From positions 5,330,501 through 5,394,500 of the forward strand of contig NW_018344159.1 in NCBI RefSeq assembly GCF_002099425.1: a DNA stretch of 64,000 bases, read 5' to 3'. Below, in pieces: positions 53,995 through 64,000 of this stretch. Each line of letters opens with the position of its first letter. The stretch's first letter is position 1. The notes under the pieces are model-generated. The model did no database searches and was not told the DNA's origin. It saw only the letters and a program-made list of their open reading frames with translations. Position numbers and translations under genes: made by a program. Origin of the DNA: Phascolarctos cinereus (lineage: Eukaryota > Chordata > Mammalia > Diprotodontia > Phascolarctidae).

Positions 53995-54248
53995 GTAACT
54001 AAGTGTTACAGTAGATCGCTCACAAGGCCTCAAGTCAGGAAGATCTGAGTTCAAATATGACCTCAGATACTCATTAGCTGTATGATCCTGGAAAAGTCAC
54101 TTAACTACTGTATGCCTCAGTTTCCTCAACTGTAAAATGAAGATCATAATAGCACCCATCTCCCAGGGCTGTTGTTAGGATCAAATGAAATAATATTTGT
54201 CAATTTCCTGGAATATATTAGGTACTTAATAAATGCTTATTCTTTCCG
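53995..54248 (+). mobile_element. MIR SINE, full length with L2 tip
   Basis: Head 'caagtcaggaagatctgagt', CORE 'cattagctgtatgatcctgg', 'gatcataatagcacccatct', and an L2-like end 'ggtacttaataaatgcttat'. Confidence 0.9.
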
Positions 54249-55158
54249 TCTCTTTACTACTTCTATTAAAACACATACTCTATATTAAATTAACCACTTC
54301 AGGTTTTTTCTTTCTTATCAAGTGAATACAAACATGTAAACAAAAGTGATGCTGAAATACTGCCTCCAGAAATGTTAACTATATTATGATCCTAGAGAGG
54401 TAAGAAACATGGAGCTCCTCACTTTATTTCTGGGGTCTTGGTATTTTCAAATGTAGAGTGAAAGTACTGCCTGGAGGATTTCTAAGTTTTCTTCCACCTG
54501 TATAATTCTATGGTCCCATAAGCTGCCTTTAAGATAGAGGAATGTTTTTCTAGGATATGAAGATGCCAGATTATTAGGTTATCACATTTAATGTACCACA
54601 TTTCAAACAATATTATTTTGACATCTTCTCTTCCAACAGAGCTGACAATAGCATTTCTAAAAGTGCTCAAAACATAAGATAAAAAAGCTTAAAGATCATT
54701 TTATCACATGGTGGTTTGTTTTTCAGATAGTGGAGATTCATATTCAAGGCATAAGCAATGTAGCTTATAAAACTAAGGCCAAAGACACATTATTTCCATC
54801 TTCTATTAATAGAATCACAAAAATAATTTATTTAGAATTCATCACAGTGGATTTAGAATGTCAAATCATGGATTAATTGGAAAGGATACCTTTCAAAGTT
54901 CATTGCTGCACTTCCAGGTATTTCTGCTCTTTAACTTGTAGGTATTTCCTGTGAGGGTTGATTCCAGAGCATACAAGTTGTGATGTTGAAAAAGAGAATT
55001 ACTGAATGGTGCCAATTCACCCTTTTACATTTTGGTAAACACTTCTTTTCTTGGATGAAAACAAGAGAAAAGTCTCCTTCATCTCTTTTCTAGATAGCAC
55101 AGCTCATCCCAGATAACACTCATGTTTAATTATGTACATGTGCCATTTTTCAATAAAA
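54249..55158. other. No recognised feature
   Basis: About 900 repeat-free AT-rich bases. Confidence 0.4.
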
Positions 55159-55159
55159 T

Positions 55160-55258
55160 GTCTGATTCTGAAGATTAGGGACTTTTTCATTCTTTGTATG
55201 TACCACTGCATGGCACATAGTAGGTGCTTAATCCTTGTTGATTGATTAATTGGTCAAT
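55160..55258 (+). mobile_element. L2 LINE 3' tip
   Basis: 'catggcacatagtaggtgct' and 'ttgttgattgattaattg'. Confidence 0.75.
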
Positions 55259-56890
55259 GGAATGTCAAGAATCATGTTGAAGTTTCCATAGTGGAAATTG
55301 ATAGAGGGCCTTCTTTCTCAGAACATACGTTTTCTTTAGGTAGAAGGGCCTGAGAATAAACCTGTAAAAAACTGAACTGCTCTCCTGAAAATGCAGTGGG
55401 CCTACAGCCAAGTCTAGAAAGGTCAGACTCCATTGATTGTGGTTACATGTTTTCACATATAACTGATGGTTTTAACCATCTGTCAAGATAACCACCAATT
55501 AGGGTTATGATTTGTAACTATGCTGCACTTGAGATTCAGGGCAATTTCCAAAATCTCTCCCGGAGAGCTGTTTAAAATGCATCTAACATAAGATAAATGG
55601 TTAAGTCAGAAATTGTAACATTATAAAATATGAAGGAAGGGATATTGTAGTAAAAGAAGGCAACTGAGAAAAATAAGTACTAAAAAAAGAGAATTGGAAG
55701 ATAGTACTTGTTAATGTGTCTTCGGAACCATATATGAGAAGGTACAACTTGAAATAACTAGTCAGGTTCCTTAGAAGGGACTATCCCAAAATGAGAGCTG
55801 TAATAACAACTAGGTTTCCTTAGCTTAATGTGAACAATTTTTTAGTAACACCAAGTTTCTAGTTTCTGAGTCTTAGTTCACCAAGAAATTTTCCAATTTA
55901 CTATCTGTTCTCCTGAACAAGTTTTAATTTAGAATTCTGGCGATAGGGTCAAATGAAGTTATGCAAATGGTTGGGAGTGGTTGGGGGAAACATGGTTTAA
56001 GGTATAACAACTTTTCCATGTAATGAGGTAGACTAGAATCAGGGCTTTTTTTTTTTTGTATTGCTATCACTACGTATCTGCTGCCCTCCATGACTCTCTT
56101 CCACCAAGTAGAAGCCCTTTCTTAAAATAATTAAATGTTAGTCAAGCAAAACAAATCCATTCTTTGACTGAGTCTAAAACTATGTCTCTTCCTGCATGTC
56201 TAGTTCATCCACTTCTCTGCCAAGACATGGGAAGTGTGCTCATCATTGATCAGTCTTTTGATATTAACATTTGTCGTTGCATTTTCAGGAGATCAGTTCA
56301 ATTTTGTACATGTTTATTCTCAGGCCCTCCTACCTAAAGAAAATGCAAAAAAAAATGGAAAGGCTAATGTCTTTCCTTAGTCCCATGTATGAGGTGCTAA
56401 GAGAGAAAAAGATTTTGAGAGGGTACCAAGAAATATGGCCCCTTTAGGAGAAAGCTAGGCTTCAGTGATCACTAGAAGTAAGAAAGAACAACATATGCAG
56501 GATCAAAAGGATTTTTTTATAGTAGAGGAAGATTATAGAGGATACAAGGTAAACCAAGGCCAGAGGACCACAGAGGCTGAGGAGGACCAGGGATGAGATG
56601 GATACAGATGAGATGGTGGATCCAGGTAGCAGGGGAAACAGGTATTTGCTTATATAATGTGGTTCTTGTAGGGATTTGAAAAGCAGGCAATAGGAATCTG
56701 TTAACATAGATCATGGAAGATATCTAGTATAGAGAATTTTTTAAAACTCCCAGCTTCTAATTAGAATGGGGAGCAAGTACCTCTATAGATTCTGACAATA
56801 AGGTGGAGCTGACCTAGCTGATTACAGTGGTGGAGGAGAGAAGGGCAGAATATTTGTTTGAAAGGAAATATATCCACTGTTATCATCATC
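55259..56890. other. No recognised feature
   Basis: About 1.6 kb. The purine-rich 56,460-56,700 part could be very old L2, but I could not place it. Confidence 0.35.
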
Positions 56891-56892
56891 AC

Positions 56893-57015
56893 TGATGAAC
56901 ATTTATTCTGTGTTTATTCTGTGCAGGGCACTGTGCTCTGTGTTAGGCAGACCAAAGGAGAGCTCTGAAGTGCCCAGTTTTTACCTCTAAGAGTTTACTA
57001 TGGGCACAGGGAATG
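56893..57015 (-). mobile_element. L2 LINE 3' tip, diverged
   Basis: 'gtgcagggcactgtgctctg' and 'tacctctaagagtttactat'. Confidence 0.55.
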
Positions 57016-58620
57016 GTAAGTGCTCCATATTGTCTTCACCTCAGAACCTGCATTGATCGCAGCCATTTTCTGTTTCAGGTTGCCACGCTACTGTAGGAGT
57101 CCACCCTAGAGGGTAATAAATTAGACCTGAGAAAAGGGGTGTGATGGCCAAAGGACTTGGAGAAGAGAGGAGCGGATTGGTTTGGTGAGTAAATAAATAC
57201 AGTTGGGTGGGCTGGCACTCCACCAAGGTGAGGAAACATGCCTCCTACCAGTCCCCTTGTAATTCCTTCCCCTACAGCCACCAAAAAGTACCTGGGGGAA
57301 AAGGTCTTGTTTTGCCATATCTGTTATGGGTTTTCCACACCCGAGTGAATCTACCCATTAGCAATGGAGTTTTGTTTGTAGGTGACTAGTTTTGAATGCC
57401 AAGCCAGATGCAACTCCCACTGTAAATTTTAAAAATTGGCATTCTGATTTAAAAAATCATCACCCTGAAAGTTTTGATTAGTCTGAATCAATTCCACGAA
57501 TCCTTATCATCCCTGGATGAATGAATAAAATGGAGTTTCTGAACCGTGACAGCATCATGGACAAAAGGTTAGCCTGCCTCCTAACAGACACTTTTTACCA
57601 ATTTTGGGTTAAGTCTTAGGCGGACTTTCCAGGTGTGGCAGCTGTGTGCAGCAAAGCAATGGATACATGCTTTTTCCCCTATGCATGGGGAAAGCAATTT
57701 TCCCTAGTTCACCAGCAGTGATAACCACAAAATGCTGGTATTACAAAAAGGGAACATGGCAAAGCACAAGATAAAATCCTTTCAGTTTACACAGACTGAA
57801 ATAATTTACTTTCAGTATCTGCAAAGGGAAAGCAGTGGCCTGAGTAATAAATGACCTCGAATCTGATTTATGCTGATTAGAACCACACTTTAAAAAACAG
57901 CCTTTTGGTCGCGTTGAGATTAATGCTGATTTTACTTAAGTAGCATGTGATGGTGATGCCATTCACAAAATGGCCTTGGATAAACCAATCATTTGCCTTC
58001 TCATCTCATCAATAAAAAAGCCATTTCACTCTGAAGTAAAATAAAGTGGGCTTCTTTGCTAGGCACAGCTATAAAGTGGAACCAAATAGAAAAATTCAGA
58101 AATAAACCCAGGGGAGTAAATTGCTAGCTGAGGAGATTCCAAATATCCAGCTTCCCCTTTCTCTGATGAAGTGCTATACATGGCAAAGATTTTTGTTATG
58201 CCATAGAGCTTATTAACTATTAAAAAAGTGCTGAATATCTGTGGAGTGATTTTGGTTTGTTGACAAAAATAGCTCAGATTCCTTTACATAGTGCTCAGTA
58301 CAGTCAAAGCCTGTTTTTTTTAAAAAAATCTAAAACACAACACACAAAATGAGCATTTAGAAGCCACTTGAAAGCAACAATTAACTTAGTATATGCCACT
58401 AGAATTTCTGCTCCCTAATTTGCTTAGGCACATCAGTTACTGCCAGGCAAACCAGTAATAAATTCAGCACAGCATTCCAAAATAAGGGGATAGTATATGG
58501 TATGCTAAATAGGGAACTACCATTCTGTAAGGAAATGATGTAAATTTAAAAATTAAATGTATTCTTCTTTTGAGCTCATGTTACTTTGTGGATGTGCCAG
58601 CACATTAATAATTCAATTCA
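57016..58620. other. Repeat-free 1.6-kb block, candidate conserved non-coding DNA
   Basis: No transposon recognised. The composition is balanced, with several homeodomain/RUNX-like words ('gctgattagaaccacac' at about 57,872). Small overlapping frames at 57,041-57,389 show no domain. Confidence 0.35.
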
Positions 58621-58621
58621 A

Positions 58622-58669
58622 TGGATATATATCTATATTATATATATGATACATATATTATATACATTT

Positions 58670-58704
<35 letters not shown>
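58622..58704. repeat. (AT)n-(GA)n compound microsatellite
   Basis: An AT-alternating tract followed by about 14 GA units. Confidence 0.95.
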
Positions 58705-58707
<3 letters not shown>

Positions 58708-58800
58708 CAACTTTATTAAGTGCTAGAGTAACAAATGCAGAAACTGATTACAGTCATTACCCTCCATGGGCCCATATTCTAATGGAGGTGGTAGGGGAGT
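58705..58800 (-). mobile_element. L2 LINE 3' tip
   Basis: 'aactttattaagtgctagag' and 'gggcccatattctaatggag'. Confidence 0.55.
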
Positions 58801-59076
58801 AAGATATTATCCCCACTCCATTGTTCCCATATGGTGAAAATTATATCACTCTGCTACATTTATCCATCATCATTGAGTAATGAGGTATTCTACATAAATG
58901 AATTTTCTAGATGACTGGAATTGCAAAAAAGATATGGGAAGCTGAAGAAAAGAACGTTGGAAACAATGCTCTCTCAAAGGACAGATGTGGGATGAGATGG
59001 AAGGAAATCTCAAGATATTCAGAGATTTCCTAGATATAACAAGATAAGCGCATCCTGATATAAGAAACATCTTTTT

Positions 59077-59200
59077 TTTTTTTTTGGCTAGGCAATGGGG
59101 TTAAGTGACTTGCCCAGGGTCACACAGCTAGTAAGTGTTATGTCTCTGAGGCTGTATTTGAACTTGAATCTTCCTGTATCCAAGGTCAGTGCTCTATCCA
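59077..59200 (-). mobile_element. WSINE1-like SINE, head-truncated, 15-bp TSD
   Basis: 'ggggttaagtgacttgccca' to 'aaggtcagtgctctatcc'. The last 20 or so bases of the tRNA-like head are absent. The direct repeat aagaaacatcttttt flanks it (59,062-59,076 and 59,201-59,215), so the truncation happened at insertion. Confidence 0.9.
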
Positions 59201-59217
59201 AAGAAACATCTTTTTAA

Positions 59218-59290
59218 AAAAGTCAGTCAATCAATAAACATTTTAAAGCACCTATTATATGAAAGTTACTGTGTTAAGCTATGGGCTTTA
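59218..59290 (-). mobile_element. L2 LINE 3' tip
   Basis: 'gtcagtcaatcaataaacat' and 'actgtgttaagctatgggct'. Confidence 0.65.
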
Positions 59291-59292
59291 TA

Positions 59293-60145
59293 ACAACAAT
59301 ACTTTGCTGGTGATGATATATGGCTATGAATCGTGGACTACCACGATTTTCAAAGAACAAAATTGTGGGTCATCAGAAAGGCCATGGTGAGGTCCTTGGT
59401 GATTATAAAAAAGCAGAATTTTATTACCAGTGGCTTATACACAAAAGCAGAGTGAAGCGTAACACCAAAGAGGTACATAACCAGCAAAGGAGGCGGGGCA
59501 GTTATGTAGCTAAAACAAGGAATAACAAATGAACACCCTAAGGACTATATTAGCATCCATGTAATACCACAGGATCTAGAGGAAGGTTCTTAGCATGTTG
59601 GGTGGACTACATGTGAATGGATAAGATTCAAGCAGAATAAGAAAGTATGAGGTCTACCGTCTACACTATTGGATGAATTACCAAAATTGAAGTACTGAAG
59701 AAGAATCACAGGATGAGAGCCTGTTGTTTATCAGTTCTAAAAGACTAAGGATCACTGGTTTAAGTGTGTAGGTGATGGAGATGGATTGAGAACAGGCTTG
59801 TGAGAAAACCACCTTCAGATGATCACTAGAGTGAGAACTACCCACTCAGGAAGCATCTCAACTGATGTAGTTCAATTCAATTCAACAAACATTTAACAGT
59901 CATCTACTACCAGCAAGTGGAAGTGTGGCAAAGAGACAGCTTGCTGAAACACATAGCACATTGTTACCCTGGGCAAATTACCCTTAACAAGAGCCTTTTG
60001 TGTCTCTAGGTACCACTCTATGACTCTACATTGAAGAGCAATTTCCAGCCTGTGTGGATGGTGGGTGTGTTCTCATCTGAGAGTACTCGATACCAATGAA
60101 ATCACAGGTCCAGACCCTATCTCTTACCTGCAAGTCACCGTGCAC
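59293..60145 (+). mobile_element. RTE/BovB-type LINE remnant, ORF2 C-terminus and 3' UTR
   Basis: An open stretch translates as 'YGYESWTT', then 'KSRVKRNTKEVHNQQRRRGS' and 'YVAKTRNNK', the LLYGCESW...RRRWAGHVAR region after the RTE reverse transcriptase. The 3' UTR-like part has 'caatgaaatcacaggtccag'. Stops break the frame, so it is an old, inactive copy. RTE LINEs are the likely source of the Mar-1 tail machinery. Confidence 0.7.
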
Positions 60146-60179
60146 GTCACTAGGGACTCAAAGATAAAAACAAAATACA

Positions 60180-60735
60180 CTTATCATCAATCATTCATTC
60201 ATTTATTCATTCAGTCAATATACATTTACTAAGCACCTACTATGTGGCAGGCACTGTGCTAAGCACATTTAACTTTGAGGGGGAATGGAAGAGAAAGATA
60301 CAATATTTACTCAAGTAAATGCAAAGAGAGAGAGAGGGAGGAAGCATTAATAACTGGGAAGATCAGGAATGGCCTCGTGTAGGAGTGAATGTGACTTGGA
60401 AGATGTTCAGTATTTCAAGAGGTAGAGGTGAATAGGGAGTGTGTTCTAGACACATGCAATGAGGTGAGAGATGGATTGTTGTGTACAAAGTTCAGCAAAT
60501 ACATGTGTTTGACTGAAACAGAGAACATGGGAATGTGTGAATAGGAGAGAATAATTTGAAACTGTTTGAAAGTTGGTGGGAATCAGATTGAGGATAGCCT
60601 TAACTATCAGGTTAATGACTGTATTTAATATTAGAGGTAATAGGAACCATTGAAGATTTGGAGTAGGACAGATAACATGGTTGGATGTGTCTATTTAGAA
60701 ACATCAGTTTGGAAGCTGTTCAGAGGATGGTAAAG
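60180..60735 (-). mobile_element. L2 LINE 3' region, about 0.55 kb
   Basis: 'actatgtggcaggcactgtg', 'gtgtgttctagacacatgca', 'ggtaataggaaccattgaag' and 'tcagtttggaagctgttcag'. Confidence 0.8.
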
Positions 60736-61538
60736 GGGAAGAGACCAGAAGTGGATCCCTCATTTGGGCATCCTGAATGAGAACCACCTACATGTTCAGG
60801 GAGTTTGGAGTACTCCTCATATCCATAGATTGCCCATAGGAGCAAGCTACAATGTGAGGGAATGTTTGTTTTTCTTTGTGACAGAACGAAGGCCCAAATA
60901 ACCTCTTCACCACTTATCATTTTCAATCTTCCCTTGTATATAGCCAGCTCCACAGTCTTTAAAGGAATTGGTTTGTTTTTTTATTTCTAAAGAAAACTAC
61001 TTTACAGAGAACAGATAATAGACAGATAATTCACAAGCTAAAACTAGATCTCTATTAAAGCAGTAACTTACTTTGGGACTGCTTAAGTACCTTGAGTGTC
61101 TTGTTTTCCATCATGTCCGAGTAAGTTTTTCTAATAGCTTATGTACTTAGATGAATCTGTGACTTCAGATACTCCATTGCAGATTGCAAACTGTCCAGGT
61201 CTTCTTATCCTAGATGATTCATGACTACATCTTCCTTGAAATCTTCTCTAGAGGATCCATCTAACACACAAAAGCTTTCCTATACTTCTTTTAAAACCTG
61301 AGGCTGCCACCACAGCCATGGGTTGCTGCCTCTTATCCTTGCTTCATGATACCTGCTTTGGTCACATATTCCTGATAGTGTCTCTTATGATACCTCTTTC
61401 ACGCAAATCTTTGTCATTACTATGCCACAACTATCATTTTTACATTAATATTTTGCAGATGAGTGAATATAGGTACCTGCAAATAAAGGAGCATGATCAT
61501 CTTTGTTTCTTTGGGGAGTGGGGACAGTAACTTAACTG
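60736..61538. other. No recognised feature
   Basis: About 800 bases. Frames at 60,720-60,953 (-) and 61,318-61,530 (+) look like chance. Confidence 0.4.
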
Positions 61539-61955
61539 ATAGATCAAGGGAATGCAACAGCTATAATTACCTCAGTTTTAGCAAAGCATTTAATAGAGTT
61601 CATATCCTTAAAGGAAAAATGAACATATCTGAACTAGTCAATAACAAAATTACATGTACTTAGAACTCTTTGAATGGCTAGAATTAAAGGGCAGTCAGTA
61701 ATTATTAACTTTAAATTGGAAGGATATCTCCACTGGAGTGCCTCAGTGAAGTGGTACCATTCAACATATTTTTTAAATCAAATAAAGTCATAGATGGTAG
61801 TTTTTCTCACTTGCAGCCACCATAGCAAGTAGATGACAGTCAAGAACAGTAAGCTAATGAAATTTGATGAGGATAAAAGTCTTAGATTTGAGTTCAAAAA
61901 TCATCTTCACAGTTATAATGGAGGAGATGGATGAGGAGGAGACATAGTCAGACAG

Positions 61956-62550
61956 TGTGGTGGGTAAAAGATGAAATGACTGAGGGAACAAAGGTTCGAG
62001 CTGCTGAGCACATTGATTTATTAAACAATGCATGTCAATTGTCTAACAAATTGGGGCCAGGCCCAAGAAGCAGAGCCCCTTTCAGAGCTCCTTTTAGAAT
62101 TAGGCCTATTTCAGAATGTCTGAGAGAAGATTTCCAAGGGCCAGACGACTACATGAGACATCTGGGACACAAGACAAAATATACTGATTAAGTGGACATT
62201 GGGAATAGCTTATTAGCATACAAGGAGACTTGATGTTAAGTTAACATTGATATTCATTATTGCACTGCTTTGGTCTTTTGTTTCATGGTTTTTATGTTAA
62301 AGCTTTCTTGTTTACCTTGGTAACATGTAAATTTCCCTTCTCAAAATTAGTCTGTTGTGAGCCCTCTAATTAGTTTGATCTATAACCTGACTTTTATAAT
62401 TCTGGTTATGAATATAGGAAAAACTTTATAGATTTGGCATGTAGGTAAGTGATCCATGGAGGGTAGGGAGTAGGCTGCCCACTGCCTCATGAATCAAAAG
62501 GTGAAATTGAGAGAATTAAGGAGAATGGAGTAGCAAGTAGTGATGGGAAT
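61956..62550 (-). mobile_element. LTR fossil, minus orientation, 5' limit uncertain
   Basis: Read on the minus strand, it ends in a poly(A)-signal region ('aataaatcaatgtgctc'), 'ctcgaacctttgttccctca' and a terminal CA exactly where the L3 sequence breaks. The last 90 bases closely resemble those of the plus-strand LTR next to it. The U3 side is less certain. No internal retroviral region is seen. It looks like a degraded solo LTR. Confidence 0.6.
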
Positions 62551-62554
62551 TAAG

Positions 62555-63243
62555 TGAACCACACTGACTCTATCTTGTGACTCAATTCTGGAGCTAGCTC
62601 AGTTCCCTTTCCATTCATTTTGGATCTAATCCAATTTCTCTCTTGTGAGAAAACTGTATTCAATTGTGGGAAATGGGGGAAAAACTTTATTGTATTATTT
62701 GAACCTAGCCCTGCATGGCTAGGAAGCTGGCCCACCTCTACCTGTTGCTTAGAGAACCTTAGTTATGGATCTAGGTTATGTTGACCAGAAACCTGGTCAG
62801 ATCCTAAGATTCAGGCAATGAATTTTCTTACAATTATACGTCTCATGGAACCTATATGTCTTATCTGAAAACTGGCCCCATACTGATCAATCAGTTATTG
62901 TTTCCACATTTACAGACCTTTGTTGGGGGCGGGGGGAAGTGGGACACTTATTTTTCTGAAATCAGGGAAGTACACCTGTTTGCTACTCCCTCCCAACTTG
63001 GAAAGTCCGTAATCTTTCCTCCAATTAGAAATCATATTACCAAATGTATCCTGGTTAATTGTTTCATTTTAACTAATTGGTCTTATTTGATTGCTTTTAA
63101 TGTATAAAAATCTGTCTCGCCCTGTATTTGGGGTCCAGACCAAAGCTGAGGAAGGGTCATGGTCATTGATGCATTGCTCAATAAATTGATATGCTTGGAT
63201 GTTCAAACCCTTGTTTCTTCAGTAATTTATCTTTTGCCTGACA
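62555..63243 (+). mobile_element. Solo LTR fossil, plus orientation, about 689 bp
   Basis: Begins 'tgaaccacactgactc' and ends 'gcctgaca' (TG...CA). It has a TATA-like 'atgtataaaaatctg' and a poly(A)-signal-like 'ctcaataaattg' about 65 bases before the end. A 4-bp TAAG at 62,551-62,554 and 63,244-63,247 could be its TSD, which would fit an ERV1-like integrase. It is similar in length to the LTR at 5.9 kb. Confidence 0.65.
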
Positions 63244-63879
63244 TAAGAGCAATTTGTCTGAAAAAAAAAAGATCTAGAGTTTTTAATAGATTATAAGCTC
63301 GAGAAGTCTACAGAATGATGGGGTAGCTAAAAAAAAAAAGCTAATGTAATTGTGGACCACATTAAGAGAGTCACGGCTTCCAGGAATCTACAGGTTAGAG
63401 TGTCACCATATTTTGTCCCAGTCAGACCACATCTGGAGCACTGCATTCAGTTCTGTCCATTTAGGATGGACAAGAGTAAGGGAAGAGTCAGCAAGACTCC
63501 TTTGAATTTATGCCATTTCTGAATTAGCTGATGGACCTGAGGATGTTTATTCTAGAGAAGAGAAGACTCAAGGAGGATAGTTGAGCTCCTTTCAAGCATT
63601 TGAAATCTGTCATATAAGAGAGTAATTAGACTTGTTCTGTTTGGTTCCTTTCAACTCTGAAATTCTGTGATCTTGTAAATCTGAAAATTGAAGTAAATCC
63701 AAAAGGCAATGGAAAAATGTATTGGTGGGAGATGCAGTTAAGCAACATGACACTGAGATTATGCATGAATCTAAGGTGATGACAGATAAGAAGTAGAACA
63801 TATCCACTAATACTTCTAGAGTGATCTACTCTCATTAGAAACTATCACACATGTTCTGCAGCAGTGATATGGTTATGCT

Positions 63880-64000
63880 CCATTTACACACAGCAACCTT
63901 TAGGGAGGCAACTCACATAATTCATTTTACAGGTGTGGGAATGGCAATTCAGAAAAGTTAAGTGATTATGTCACTTGCCCACAGTAATATGGCTAATAAA
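63880..64000 (-). mobile_element. MIR SINE, cut by window edge
   Basis: 'aattcattttacaggtgtgg', 'aaagttaagtgattatgtca' and 'cttgcccacagtaatatggc'. Confidence 0.75.

Larger units (their letters stand above)
61540..63690 (+). mobile_element. CR1/L3-type LINE, ORF2 end and 3' UTR, split by LTRs
   Basis: Left arm 61,540-61,955: 'ttttagcaaagcatttaata', 'atctccactggagtgcctca' and 'agtcttagatttgagttcaa', which is the end of a CR1-clade reverse transcriptase. Right arm from 63,248: 'aatttgtctgaaaaa', 'gtcagaccacatctggagca' and 'agagaagagaagactcaagg', then the 3' UTR. The arms join in consensus order across 1.29 kb of LTR DNA. Confidence 0.8.

Noticed and set aside
805-54248. tRNA-like A/B-box sequences at many places
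   Set aside because: They are the heads of Mar-1, WSINE1-like and MIR SINEs, not functional tRNA genes. No cloverleaf with an intact acceptor stem was seen.
56460-56715. 81- and 65-codon minus-strand frames
   Set aside because: Overlapping frames in a purine-rich stretch with no recognised domain. Probably chance or very old LINE.
1-64000. CRISPR arrays, operons, ribosome binding sites, bacterial insertion sequences
   Set aside because: The sequence is vertebrate nuclear DNA. Repeated 'cagctagtaagtgtctgagg'-like words are dispersed SINE CORE copies, not spaced arrays.

Overview
This window looks like marsupial (metatherian) nuclear DNA from a gene desert or a large intron. I found no host protein-coding exon, no RNA gene and no CpG-island promoter. 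The marsupial call rests on repeat content: many CORE-SINEs of the Mar-1 type (tRNA-like head, CORE, BovB/RTE-like tail, ACAAC-type end), WSINE1-like CORE-SINEs ending in poly(A), marsupial-type L1 5' and 3' UTRs, and long copies of L2 and of a CR1/L3-type LINE. Families were assigned by recalled consensus only; no database search was possible, so boundaries are usually good to about 5-30 bases. Exact coordinates are given only where target-site duplications (TSDs) can be read.

Layout. 0-13 kb: MIR/MIR3, Mar-1 and L2 fragments, with an L2 copy (4.83-6.61 kb) broken up by a MIR3 and by a minus-strand solo LTR (5.88-6.56 kb), and a small hAT element inside a MIR3 (9.82-10.04 kb). 13.1-15.4 kb: the most striking object, an L1-type insertion with a 5' UTR and ORF1 but no ORF2, flanked by a perfect 19-bp TSD, which resembles an ORF1-only 'half-L1' (HAL1). 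16.3-22.6 kb: two long minus-strand L2 copies and L1 3' ends. 22.8-36 kb: L1 3' UTRs of several types, and SINEs with readable TSDs (26.15, 26.99 and 30.47 kb). 36.3-38.9 kb: largely repeat-free, with (TG)n arrays and a CTCF-like motif at 38.6 kb. 39.6-41 kb: one LINE 3' end carrying both a 622-bp hAT transposon with a perfect 8-bp TSD and a Mar-1. 42.3-44.0 kb: a long L2 with a Mar-1 inside a perfect 13-bp TSD. 46-47 kb: a 58-bp hAT miniature and a marsupial RTE-tailed repeat. 47.7-54.2 kb: dense SINE/L2 mosaic. 54.2-58.6 kb: mostly repeat-free. 59.3-60.1 kb: RTE/BovB-type LINE remnant. 61.5-63.7 kb: a CR1/L3 LINE interrupted by two LTRs in opposite orientation.

No gene network can be described. 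The open reading frames longer than 60 codons are chance frames in repeats or AT-rich DNA, except for the two overlapping frames of L1 ORF1 (13,907-15,006). The value of the window lies in its insertion stratigraphy, and the HAL1-like element is the best candidate for something under-described.
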